Below the pieces are notes generated by a model. That model saw only the letters and a list, made by a program, of their open reading frames with translations. It had not been told where the DNA came from and did no database searches. Below are positions 7,854 to 15,441 of a DNA stretch of 53,443 bases, piece after piece. Positions within the stretch are counted from its first letter, which is position 1, and each line of letters begins with the position of its first letter. Where the stretch lies: the NCBI GenBank assembly GCA_937968015.1, contig CALBSO010000092.1:1-53443 (forward strand), in the 5' to 3' direction. A program made the position numbers and the translations under genes. The stretch comes from an uncultured Thermomicrobia bacterium. Its GTDB lineage: Bacteria > Chloroflexota > Chloroflexia > Thermomicrobiales > JALYUS01.

Positions 7854-9375
7854 CCAATGGTGGAAGGGCGGGCAATCGTTGTCGCCGCCCGCGCCGCAGC
7901 GTGACAACGGCGAAGCCGACGAGCAGGGTCGCCAATCCCGCGCCAATCACCGTGATGCCCGCCATCCTGATGCGCTGGTTCGCACGTTCTATCACCGTTG
8001 CCGCGCGGTCGGCGAGCGGGGCGTTGCCGAACTCCGTGAAGGTGCCGTAGGCACGGTTCGCGTTCTGCCGGGCCTGGATGACATTCCAGCCGTTAATCTG
8101 GGACTCCGCTTTATTCAGGTCATCGGTCGCCTGTATTCCTCGCGCCGCACGCTGTTGATACTGGACGAGCGTGAGCGGCGGCTTCGCGTCCGGCATCGTT
8201 TTGTAGAGATCGGACGCTTGCTTGAGGAGATCGTTCGTGCGGGGATAGTCGTTCGCCTCCAACGCTTGCTGAGCATCGCGGACGCGGGCTTCCGCTTCCG
8301 ATCCGGCGCGTGCCTTCGAGAGGAGCGCCTGGGCATCGGCGGCGCGTTTTGGCGTGCCCGTCTGCTGGAGGAAACCGATTGCGGGGGTGAGTAGCGTGAC
8401 CGCCTGTGAGTATTGGCCGAGGCCGACGAGTTGTGTCGCCTCGTCAATGTTGTAGTACATGAACTGGTTGCGCTGCCAGAGACCGCCGAGGAACTGCGGC
8501 AGGTACGCTTTCCATTTTGATTCGAGCGTCGTCGCGGCGGCGTTCCCCTCATTCTTGTAGACGATCTGCATCGCCTGCCGCCAATCCTTCCCCGCTTGGG
8601 GCTTGCTGAGTGTGGTGAGGAAGTCGCGGTACTGACGGAAGCCGTACGTATCAATCAGGAAGGCGACGACACTGTACTGCTGGCCGACGAGTGCATTGTC
8701 AGAAGTCGTCAAGAGGGTCGCCCAGTCCGCGAGGCGGTCGGCAATCGCCTGTTGGCCCAGCGTAGCAACGAGCGCGGGCAGTTCCGCCGGGGGCGCTTCG
8801 CCATAGAGGGCAGTGCCGCGTAGGAGACCGGGGGGAAGGTTGCCGCCGCTCATCATCGCCACAATCTGCTGCGTGAGCAACATGCGGAGATTGAGTGTCA
8901 GTTCCGGCGCTTTGAGGCCGCTCATGCGCGGCACACAGATATAGACGCCATTACTGTCCATGCCGCTATAGAGATTCTGATCCGTCTGCGCGGCGGGCAC
9001 GGCGGCAATGAATTGCGAAACGTCGGTGTACAAAAAGATCGGTACCGGCCGGGGCACGAATTGCGAGCCGTCGAAGATGTTCGTCTCCATCTCATAGACG
9101 GGGTCGGCGATCTTCTTGTAGATGTCCGCTTGCGGCGCGACCGGATCGCGGGTGATGTAATACATCGAGAAATAGGTCGTATCATCGTGCGGCCACAGGC
9201 TGTTCGGTGCGGTGAGGAAGGGCGTATCGTCCGCCGCGACGCTCGGCACGAGCAGCAACATCCCAAGCAGCGCGAGCAGGAGCGTGCAGGCCCCCGTGAT
9301 GCCACGGCGCTGCCGCCTGCGAAGGGTGTTCCAAAGGAAAGCGGAGTGTGCCGCCAGAGGCCGGGTGTTATTCAT
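7849..9375 (-). CDS. exported peptidase-MA-like protein, probably inactive
   Basis: The 508-residue protein has an N-terminal signal (basic RRRQRRG, hydrophobic core ~28-46, cleavage near VAADD) and a C-terminal transmembrane helix (~472-492) with a basic tail. The middle follows the layout of peptidase MA / gluzincin-like proteins of Chloroflexota: YSGMDSNGVYICVP, then LPPGLLRGTALY, then YSVVAFLIDTYGFRQYRDFL and a WKAYL end. Where the family has an HExxH zinc site the sequence reads LLTQQIVAMM, so the zinc ligands and catalytic Glu are missing. A TPR-like helical region follows (~330-460). It is the first gene of the VWA operon, suggesting a cell-surface scaffold rather than a protease. Confidence 0.75.
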   Translation of the reverse strand: MNNTRPLAAHSAFLWNTLRRRQRRGITGACTLLLALLGMLLLVPSVAADDTPFLTAPNSLWPHDDTTYFSMYYITRDPVAPQADIYKKIADPVYEMETNIFDGSQFVPRPVPIFLYTDVSQFIAAVPAAQTDQNLYSGMDSNGVYICVPRMSGLKAPELTLNLRMLLTQQIVAMMSGGNLPPGLLRGTALYGEAPPAELPALVATLGQQAIADRLADWATLLTTSDNALVGQQYSVVAFLIDTYGFRQYRDFLTTLSKPQAGKDWRQAMQIVYKNEGNAAATTLESKWKAYLPQFLGGLWQRNQFMYYNIDEATQLVGLGQYSQAVTLLTPAIGFLQQTGTPKRAADAQALLSKARAGSEAEARVRDAQQALEANDYPRTNDLLKQASDLYKTMPDAKPPLTLVQYQQRAARGIQATDDLNKAESQINGWNVIQARQNANRAYGTFTEFGNAPLADRAATVIERANQRIRMAGITVIGAGLATLLVGFAVVTLRRGRRQRLPALPPLE

Positions 9376-9874
9376 GGCAAAAACCGTATCGCATATCGGC
9401 GGGAGGGCGCGTGCGTGACAGCCACCAAACGCCGTCTGCTACCGCCAAACGAGGACCTCGCCGGTGCCGTTGGGTGCTGGGACACTCTACCATAGATCGT
9501 GTCCGCCTGTATTCATCATGCGCCGCACCCTTGCTGCAAAGATACGCTACCGCGATTGTCGAGCGAGTGCAAGGAGCAGGAAGTAAAAGAAGTGTGAGGA
9601 GCGAATCGCGACCGGGAGAAGGGCGTTCCTTCCGGCTGTGTGTACCGCTCTCCTTCCTTAACGTCCAAAGACGTGCAATTGGTTGATTGAGTTCCCTGAT
9701 GCTGGCGCGATAGACATCCAGGTTCGACAAGTTCTCCCATGCCGCGCAGCCAAATGCGGGCATCGAACTATCGCAACAGGAGCGCCAGCAGGGTGCCTTC
9801 CCTCTCATCGCCCTACGGGACAACGGCGGAGCAAGGAGCAATATGTGGCAATGACCATCGTAAAGCCAGTGCGC
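9376..9874. other. 499-bp intergenic region, no gene recognised
   Basis: Open frames here have atypical composition, overlap one another on opposite strands and resemble no family I know. The segment nearest 9375 must hold the promoter of the VWA operon, but no convincing -35/-10 pair was seen. No repeat or RNA gene was recognised. Confidence 0.5.
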
Positions 9875-10486
9875 TTACACGGCGATCAGGCTGGTTTCGT
9901 ACATCCGGCCCCAGAGTTCCTCCCACACGCCACCCTCGATGTCCACCGCGTCTATCGCCGCCTCGAGGCGATCCGGCATGTGGGGCGTCGTCAGTACGGT
10001 GGGGAGATGCAGCCGATAGCGACTGGAGAGGATGCCATCCAGAAAGGTGATCTCGTGCGTGTGTGCGGGCGCGAGATCGAGCAGGACGAGGACATCCACA
10101 TTGAGCGCGCGCCAGTATGCCTCGCGGGAGACACGACGGGCGATGCGCTGCTCATGATCGCGGCGGCTCTCCGGTTCGGGCGCGGGTTCTTCCTTCTCCT
10201 CGCGCGGCAGGGCGATCTCCGTGATGTACGCGTTGAGGGCGAAGTCGCGCCACGTCATCAGGAAGTGCGAGATGAGTGGTGCGTGCGACCGCAGTCCGAC
10301 GAGAACGTACTGCGCGATCCGCGCCGCGCGCGCCCGGTCCGCGTTGAAGATGAACCAGCCTTGCCCCTGCCGCACACGCGCCTCAATCGTGTCGAGATAC
10401 GCGGACATACGGATGAGCAGGTCGCGATCCTGAATCGAAACATCATCGGGTTCGGGGGAAAGCGCAAAGCGGTCATACATCGCCAT
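9875..10486 (-). CDS. unknown protein resembling a DnaC/IstB-type AAA+ fold without a Walker A motif
   Basis: I do not recognise a named family. The C-terminal half contains DVLVLLDLAPAHT followed by FLDGILSSRYRLHLPTVLTT and DRLEAAI, which mirrors the Walker B, sensor-1 and following helix of DnaC/DnaI-type loaders (LLVLDDLG...RY...PTIVTTN). The region where GxxGxGKT should stand reads GWFIFNADRARAARIAQYVL, so no P-loop exists. The 203-residue length is shorter than DnaC. It could be a degenerate ATPase acting as a partner or adaptor, or a chance resemblance. Possible starts are the ATG at 10486 or at 10480; a GAGGGTGAG stretch lies upstream. It stands alone between the VWA operon and the aldo/keto reductase. 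Confidence 0.6.
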   Translation of the reverse strand: MAMYDRFALSPEPDDVSIQDRDLLIRMSAYLDTIEARVRQGQGWFIFNADRARAARIAQYVLVGLRSHAPLISHFLMTWRDFALNAYITEIALPREEKEEPAPEPESRRDHEQRIARRVSREAYWRALNVDVLVLLDLAPAHTHEITFLDGILSSRYRLHLPTVLTTPHMPDRLEAAIDAVDIEGGVWEELWGRMYETSLIAV

Positions 10487-10575
10487 ATGGTTCTCACCCT
10501 CGGCTTGTGTACGAACAGTCCTCTTGCCACCGTAGTGTACGCGCGAAGTCGCCGGTCGCCAAGGGGGTTGGGTCC

Positions 10576-11484
10576 CTACGCTGTGACGCTCGCTGTCGTC
10601 ATCCAGTGCGGATTCTGGACGGTGCCGTCGAAGTCCAGGGTGGTCTTCCAGCCTTCGATCATGCCGCCCTCCGCCCCGTCCACGGATGTGGCGCGCTGCT
10701 GAAGTTCCTCCATCTCAGCGCGACTGAGCGGGCTGAAGGTGTCGCCGACACGGAGGGCCTGCTCCAGGTCGCGCGCGTTCTCGCAGCCAGTGATGACGAC
10801 GGAGGTTGGCAGGCTGAGGGCGTAGCGCAGGCATTCCTCCGCCGTGATCGTCCCTTCCTTCGGGAGGCGGCCCGAGGCGAGCGGCTTCATGCCGAGCACG
10901 CCGATGGTGCGCTCGACGAGTACCGGGAGCACCAATGCCTGGAAACTGTTGTGGTGATAATCAATCACGTTGAGCGGCATCTGGACGGTGTCGAACTCGA
11001 AGCCCTGATTGAGCATCTTCAGATGGATATGGGGGTCCTTGTGGCCGGTGAAGCCGATGTAGCGAATCTTGCCCGCCTCCCGCGCTGCGACGAGCGCCTC
11101 GATCGCGCCATTCGGGGCGAAGACGCGCTCCGGGTCATCCATGCGGATCATTTCGTGCAGTTGCATCAGATCAATGTGGTCGGTCTGGAGCCGTTCGAGG
11201 CATTGATCAATCTGCGCGGCGGCGGCCTCGCGGGACTGACCGTCAATCTTCGTCATCAAGAAGACGCGCGCGCGGTAGCCGCCGCGCAGGGCGTGGCCCA
11301 TTTTCACCTCGGCCTGCCCGCCGTGGTAATCCCAGCAGTTGTCCATGAAGGTCATGCCGCCGTCAATCGCGGCGTGGATCAGCCGGGTCGTCTCCGCCGG
11401 ATCCTGCGGCCGCGCGATATGCGCCCCGCCCAACCCAATCGCGCTCACCCGCTCGCCCGTCTTGCCCAATGTCCGGTACTGCAT
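10576..11484 (-). CDS. aldo/keto reductase
   Basis: This 302-residue (alpha/beta)8-barrel oxidoreductase shows the AKR catalytic tetrad: D48 and Y53 in MDNCWDYHGG, K79 in LMTKIDG and H110 in LMQLHEM. It also has the GKIRYIGFTGH strand and a C-terminal VVITGCENARDLEQAL cofactor segment. Enzymes of this group reduce aldehydes or ketones with NADPH; the substrate cannot be read from the sequence. The ATG at 11484 is chosen because AAAGGAGGGTAAC lies just upstream. The open frame continues far upstream without biological meaning. The next gene on the same strand starts upstream, separated by 44 bp that carry a CACAGAG-type repeat. Confidence 0.95.
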   Translation of the reverse strand: MQYRTLGKTGERVSAIGLGGAHIARPQDPAETTRLIHAAIDGGMTFMDNCWDYHGGQAEVKMGHALRGGYRARVFLMTKIDGQSREAAAAQIDQCLERLQTDHIDLMQLHEMIRMDDPERVFAPNGAIEALVAAREAGKIRYIGFTGHKDPHIHLKMLNQGFEFDTVQMPLNVIDYHHNSFQALVLPVLVERTIGVLGMKPLASGRLPKEGTITAEECLRYALSLPTSVVITGCENARDLEQALRVGDTFSPLSRAEMEELQQRATSVDGAEGGMIEGWKTTLDFDGTVQNPHWMTTASVTA

Positions 11485-11502
11485 TCCGTTACCCTCCTTT
11501 GA

Positions 11503-11530
11503 ATCTGTGTCCTCTGGGCCTCTGTGGTTT
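11503..11530. repeat. partial CTCTGTG repeat
   Basis: ATCTGTGTCCTCTGGGCCTC followed by TGTGGTTT is a half copy of the element found as a full inverted pair at 43667-43765. Its end overlaps the stop codon of the octopine-dehydrogenase-type gene. Confidence 0.65.
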
Positions 11531-12626
11531 AGCCCGTCATTCCGTTGATGAGGTATTTCGCTAAGGCGTCGCGATCGAGGTGTGCGATGCCGAGGGCGGC
11601 GGGAGTGCGGGTGGCGGCGCGGAGGTCCTGGCCCGTGACCGCCGTGCCGAGATCGGTGAGCGCCGACATGACGGGCGTCGGGACATCGAACTGCGCGCCG
11701 AGGGCGGCCCATGTCGCGATGCCGTACGGGATGTCTTCGAGGAGCCAGCGCGTATCGAGGGAGCCGGGGGCGCGCAGTTGCGTGAGCATCCGGCTGCCGT
11801 TGATCGTTGCCCAGAGATCGCCGCGCGGGCCGAATCCACCTTGCCAGTAGATCTCCTCGACGGGATCGAGCGTCAGGCCGAGCCGCGCGGCGATCGCCAG
11901 CCGTTCGGCGTCCACCGCCTTGATCGCCCGCACGACGCCGGGCGTCACGCCCTCCTCGTAGAAGTAGAAATCGCCCCGCGCGTATTCGACGCGCCCCGCG
12001 TTCAGCAACACCCCGGCGGGATGGAGGATCGGGTTGCCCGCTGAGAGGCCGCAGGCGACGACATGCGGGTAGGCGCGCGCGCCGGGGAAGAGATCGGCCA
12101 GCAGTTCCAGCAGGCGAGCAGTCTCCCGCGCGGGGAAGGCGGCGACGCCGAGGCCGGAGACGACGCCCCAGATATGCGCGTGGTCCGGCGCGAGTTTGCG
12201 GCAGACATACGGCGCGGTATCGGCCTCCGCGATGACGACACCGTCCAATTTCCCCGCCGCACGGGCCGCCTGCGCGAAGGCGAGCGCGCCCATGTTCCCC
12301 GGCGTCAGCACGATGACGTGCCCCGGCCGCAGGTGCGGTACGCACGCGGCGGCAAAGGCCCGGTGCGCGTAGGATGGCACGGGGACGAGCAACAGATCGT
12401 TCGCCGCCATCGTCTCGACGATGTCCGTCGTGACATGATGAAGGCGGGCCATCCCTTGCTCGGCAACCCCGGTGAGACGGATCGTCCACTCCTTCAGCGG
12501 CGCGAGCGTCCCGGCATGTGCAGGAATCTCCCAGAGCGTCACCGCGAAGCCGCGCAACTGGAGGTTCGCCGCCAGCGAGAACCCGGTATTCCCCCCACCC
12601 AGTACCGCCACCCGCCGTTCAGCCAT
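11529..12626 (-). CDS. NAD(P)-dependent octopine/nopaline dehydrogenase-type oxidoreductase
   Basis: The 365-residue protein opens with the Rossmann motif VAVLGGGNTGFSLA. It has LTPGNMG in the nucleotide domain and the octopine-dehydrogenase C-terminal domain with SAGNPILHPAGVLLNAGRVE (GNxxxHPxxxLLN), whose His is the expected catalytic base. Family members reductively condense an amino acid with a 2-oxoacid, or oxidise related opines or 2-hydroxyacids; the substrate is not evident. The ATG at 12626 is preferred over a TTG one codon upstream because AGGAGG stands 5 nt before the ATG. Confidence 0.93.
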   Translation of the reverse strand: MAERRVAVLGGGNTGFSLAANLQLRGFAVTLWEIPAHAGTLAPLKEWTIRLTGVAEQGMARLHHVTTDIVETMAANDLLLVPVPSYAHRAFAAACVPHLRPGHVIVLTPGNMGALAFAQAARAAGKLDGVVIAEADTAPYVCRKLAPDHAHIWGVVSGLGVAAFPARETARLLELLADLFPGARAYPHVVACGLSAGNPILHPAGVLLNAGRVEYARGDFYFYEEGVTPGVVRAIKAVDAERLAIAARLGLTLDPVEEIYWQGGFGPRGDLWATINGSRMLTQLRAPGSLDTRWLLEDIPYGIATWAALGAQFDVPTPVMSALTDLGTAVTGQDLRAATRTPAALGIAHLDRDALAKYLINGMTG

Positions 12627-12654
12627 CAACCCCTCCTGTCAATGGACAAACCAA

Positions 12655-14046
12655 TCATCTGGTTTCCGTATATGCGCGGGCGAGAGCAGGGAAGAGGGCG
12701 CAGTAGGCGCGGCGAGACATCATAAAGGCATCGAGCAGGTACGACTCGTTCGGCGCGTGGACTTGATCGCCGGGCATGCCCCAGGAGAAGAAGACCATGT
12801 CCGCGCCGATCGTCGTTTGCAACGTCTCCGCAATCGGCAGCGTGCCGCCGAGCCGGATAACGAACGGTTCTTTGCCGTAGAGGTCTTTGAGGACATCGCG
12901 CGCTGCCTGCACGGCAGGATGATCCAGGCTGATGCTGAATGGGCGCGCTGCGCCGGGGAAGCGGCGCAGTGTTGCGGTCGCACCGGGTGGGCAATGTGCG
13001 GCGACATGCGCCTCGATGGCATCGAGCACTGCACCTGGCTCCTGATTTGGGACGAGGCGGCAGGTGATCTTCGCGTGCGCCTCGCAGGGCGTCACCGTCT
13101 TCAATCCCTCGCCGGTGAAGCCGCCCCAGATGCCGTTCAGGTCGAGCGTCGGGCGCGCGCCGCGTCGCTCGTTGACCGTGTAGCCCGGCTCGCCCCAGAG
13201 GGCGGGGAGAGCGAGTTCTTTCTGGTATTCGCCCTCATCGAAGGGCACGGCGGCGATCTGCGTGCGATCCTCCGCCGTCAGTTCGCGGACAGGTTCGTAG
13301 AAGCCCGCGACGGTCACGCGGCCCGCGTCATCGTGCATCGTCGTGACGAGGCGGGCGAGCGCCTCAACGGCATTTGGGGCCGCCGCGCCATGCTGGCCGG
13401 AATGGAGGTCGGTGTTCGCGGTGCGCAGATCAATCTGGCAGGCGGCGATGCCTTTGGCGCTGACGGTCAGCGAGGGGCTGTCCGGCCCCCACATGCCGCC
13501 GTCCGCCGAGAGGGTGAAATCGGCATCGAGGAGGGCGGCGTTGTCACGGACGAATTGATGCAAATTCGGCGAGCCAATCTCCTCCTCGCCCTCGAACATG
13601 CACTTCAGGCCAATCGGCAGGTGGCCGTGGACGGCGAGATACGCCTCGATACCTTTGATTGCCGCGAACATGTTACCCTTGTCATCCGCCGCGCCGCGCG
13701 CGTAGAGGCGTCCGTCGCGGACGGTCGGCTCGAAGGGCGGCGTCTTCCAGAGGTCGAGTGGATCGGGCGGCTGCACATCGTAATGGCCGTAGAGGATCGC
13801 CGTCGGCGCACCGTCCGGTGCGGGCCAGACGCCGTAGACGACCGGGTTGCCGCTCGTCGGCAGCAGTGCGACCTCTTGCGCGCCGAGCGCCCGCAGGTGC
13901 TCCGCGACCCACTCCGCCGCGCGGCGCACATCGCCCCGATGCTCGGGCAGGCTGCTGATGCTCGGTATCCGCAGGAGCGTTTTCAGTTCTTCCAGTTGGC
14001 GCGCGTCGTGTTCGTTGAGATAGGCATCGCAGGCGGTGTCGCTCAT
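12655..14046 (-). CDS. M20/M25/M40 family metallo-dipeptidase
   Basis: The protein has the di-zinc ligands of the M20 family in order: GHYDVQP (His/Asp), ARGAADDKGN (bridging Asp), EGEEEIGS (general base Glu and metal Glu), LSADGG (Asp) and QVHAPNESY (final His). The dimerisation domain contains NTDLHSGQHG, as in cytosolic non-specific dipeptidases. At 463 residues it matches the family length. The start at 14046 is supported by GGAGG nine bases upstream; the upstream extension of the frame lacks homology. Cytoplasmic peptide hydrolysis is the likely role. The neighbouring octopine-dehydrogenase-like gene lies 28 bp downstream on the same strand, so the two may be co-transcribed. Confidence 0.95.
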   Translation of the reverse strand: MSDTACDAYLNEHDARQLEELKTLLRIPSISSLPEHRGDVRRAAEWVAEHLRALGAQEVALLPTSGNPVVYGVWPAPDGAPTAILYGHYDVQPPDPLDLWKTPPFEPTVRDGRLYARGAADDKGNMFAAIKGIEAYLAVHGHLPIGLKCMFEGEEEIGSPNLHQFVRDNAALLDADFTLSADGGMWGPDSPSLTVSAKGIAACQIDLRTANTDLHSGQHGAAAPNAVEALARLVTTMHDDAGRVTVAGFYEPVRELTAEDRTQIAAVPFDEGEYQKELALPALWGEPGYTVNERRGARPTLDLNGIWGGFTGEGLKTVTPCEAHAKITCRLVPNQEPGAVLDAIEAHVAAHCPPGATATLRRFPGAARPFSISLDHPAVQAARDVLKDLYGKEPFVIRLGGTLPIAETLQTTIGADMVFFSWGMPGDQVHAPNESYLLDAFMMSRRAYCALFPALARAYTETR

Positions 14047-14218
14047 GCATTCCTCCGCGGTAGGCAATCGGTAGCAGGCAGGGAACGAGACGGATATGGT
14101 GACGGAGAGGGTATCACGGGCATGGAAGACGAGCAACGAAGCGGCGCACGGACGGTCGGGCGATTACACGACATTCCGAATGCCTGACGGATACTGAACG
14201 GTGCAGATGGAACGCCGA

Positions 14219-15067
14219 CTATGGAAGCAGATATAACCACTCACGCGTGCCGAACTGCTCCGTGACGCGGCGTTCTGCTTCCGCTTCTTCGTCGGCATGC
14301 AGGGTGTCCGGTGTGAGGCCATAGCGGTTCGCGAAGAAGGCGACGAGGCGTTCGATGATCGTGTCGCGCGGGAGATCGGTCTGTTGCCGGAGGGGGGAGA
14401 CCCGTTTCGCCGCGCTGGCGATTCCCTTGTCGCTCAACTTCTCTCGCCCGATCCGCAGGACGCGCGCCATCGTGTCCGTGTCGAGTTCGCAGGCGATCGT
14501 CGCGTGATGGAGGACGGCGCTGCCGCGCCGCGCCTGCGCCGCGCCGCCGATTTTGCCCGTGGATGATGTAATGTCGTTCAGCGGCGCGTAGGAGGCATCC
14601 ACACCGAGCGCGCGCAGGCCATCTACCGCCCAGGCGTCCATGAAGGCGTACGACTCCGCGAAACTCATCCCCGCGACGAGCGATTCCGGCGCGATGAGGG
14701 AATAGGTGATCGCGCCGCCCGGCTGGATAAACATCGCGCCGCCACCCGTGATACGCCGGACAAAGCCAATGCCGAGGGACCGCGCGCCCTCCTCGTCAAT
14801 CTCGTTGCGCACCGATTGGAATCGTCCGAGCACGACGCACGGCGCGTTCCAGCCCCAGATCCAGAGCGTCGGAGGCCGCTGCCCGGCGCCGACGCGCTCC
14901 GTCAGTACCGCGTCCAGCGCCATATTGATCGCCGGGCTGCGCGGTACCGCGGGGATCAGATGCCAGTCGTATGACCGCCAGCGGTCGTCGAGTGCTGCTG
15001 GGAAGGGCGGTTCACGAACCGCCCCTACAGGCTCCTCATTGCTACTGCCCATAGGGCATCCGCTCAT
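14219..15067 (-). CDS. lplA: lipoate-protein ligase A, catalytic subunit (split type)
   Basis: It carries the biotin/lipoate ligase (BPL/LplA) catalytic domain: the INMALDAVL start of the fold, RRITGGGAMF (the RRxxGGG lipoyl-AMP loop), TGKIGGAAQARR with the catalytic Lys, and LHHATIACELD. The C-terminal accessory domain of one-piece LplA is absent and is supplied by the adjacent small gene. It attaches lipoate to E2/GcvH lysines using ATP. The start lies within the end of lplB (ATG at 15067 or 15052). Residues before LDDRWRSYDW are encoded by a GGGCGGTTC palindrome, so the N-terminus is repeat-derived. Confidence 0.93.
   Translation of the reverse strand: MSGCPMGSSNEEPVGAVREPPFPAALDDRWRSYDWHLIPAVPRSPAINMALDAVLTERVGAGQRPPTLWIWGWNAPCVVLGRFQSVRNEIDEEGARSLGIGFVRRITGGGAMFIQPGGAITYSLIAPESLVAGMSFAESYAFMDAWAVDGLRALGVDASYAPLNDITSSTGKIGGAAQARRGSAVLHHATIACELDTDTMARVLRIGREKLSDKGIASAAKRVSPLRQQTDLPRDTIIERLVAFFANRYGLTPDTLHADEEAEAERRVTEQFGTREWLYLLP
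15005..15024. repeat. GGGCGGTTC palindrome inside lplA 5' coding region
   Basis: GGGCGGTTCACGAACCGCCC has 9-nt perfect arms around AC. It is nearly identical to the copy at 45420-45439. It is translated in the lplA frame as the N-terminal AVREPP stretch. Confidence 0.85.
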
Positions 15068-15341
15068 TGCTCATCGCTCGCGTCACCGCGATACCGATGG
15101 CTTCGGGGGAGAAGCCGAGAAAGGTGACATCGTTGCCGACGGTGGCGTGAATGCGGGCGGCGATCTCGGCGGCGGGCAGATTCGCCGGCAGGCCGGTGAG
15201 GACGCGCGTGATCGTGTCGAGGGCCTCTTCCGGGTAGAGGAAGAAATCTCCCGTCACTTCCACGTCCGCGAGCCTATCGCCTCGGACAGCGTACTCCACG
15301 ACGACGAGTTTGCCGCCGGGCGTCTTATATTCTCCGTGCAT
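15042..15341 (-). CDS. lplB: lipoate-protein ligase accessory subunit (LplB-like)
   Basis: The 99-residue protein begins MHGEYKTPGGKLVVVEY and contains VTGDFFLYPEEALDTI. This is the pattern of the separate accessory domain (Lpl C-terminal domain, LplB) first characterised in Thermoplasma, which the catalytic LplA needs to form lipoyl-AMP. It precedes lplA and overlaps its start, consistent with translational coupling and 1:1 production. GGAGGCGAC precedes the ATG. A TATACT -10-like hexamer lies at 15405-15410. Confidence 0.92.
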   Translation of the reverse strand: MHGEYKTPGGKLVVVEYAVRGDRLADVEVTGDFFLYPEEALDTITRVLTGLPANLPAAEIAARIHATVGNDVTFLGFSPEAIGIAVTRAMSNERMPYGQ

Positions 15342-15404
15342 GTCGCCTCCGACGAGGACGGAGGACGGAGAGAATCCTTCTCAGCGTCTCGGCGCCCCAC
15401 ATGC

Positions 15405-15410
15405 AGTATA
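15405..15410 (-). promoter_or_regulatory. putative -10 element of lplBA
   Basis: Reading the minus strand gives GGTATACTGCATG about 65 nt upstream of the lplB start. The TATACT hexamer recurs upstream of other genes in this window (40111, 42522, 43504, 51200). No consensus -35 is visible. Confidence 0.4.
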
Positions 15411-15441
15411 CCGTCTTTCGTGATATGCCTGCCTTGTGTGC

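Noticed and set aside
9683..10702. 339-residue plus-strand frame over the DnaC-like gene
   Set aside because: Arg/His-rich mirror composition typical of antisense frames in GC-rich DNA and no family resemblance.
11485..12489. N-terminal extension of the aldo/keto reductase frame to 637 residues
   Set aside because: The extra part is a shifted reading of the octopine-dehydrogenase-type gene; the reductase has its own AGGAGGG-ATG.
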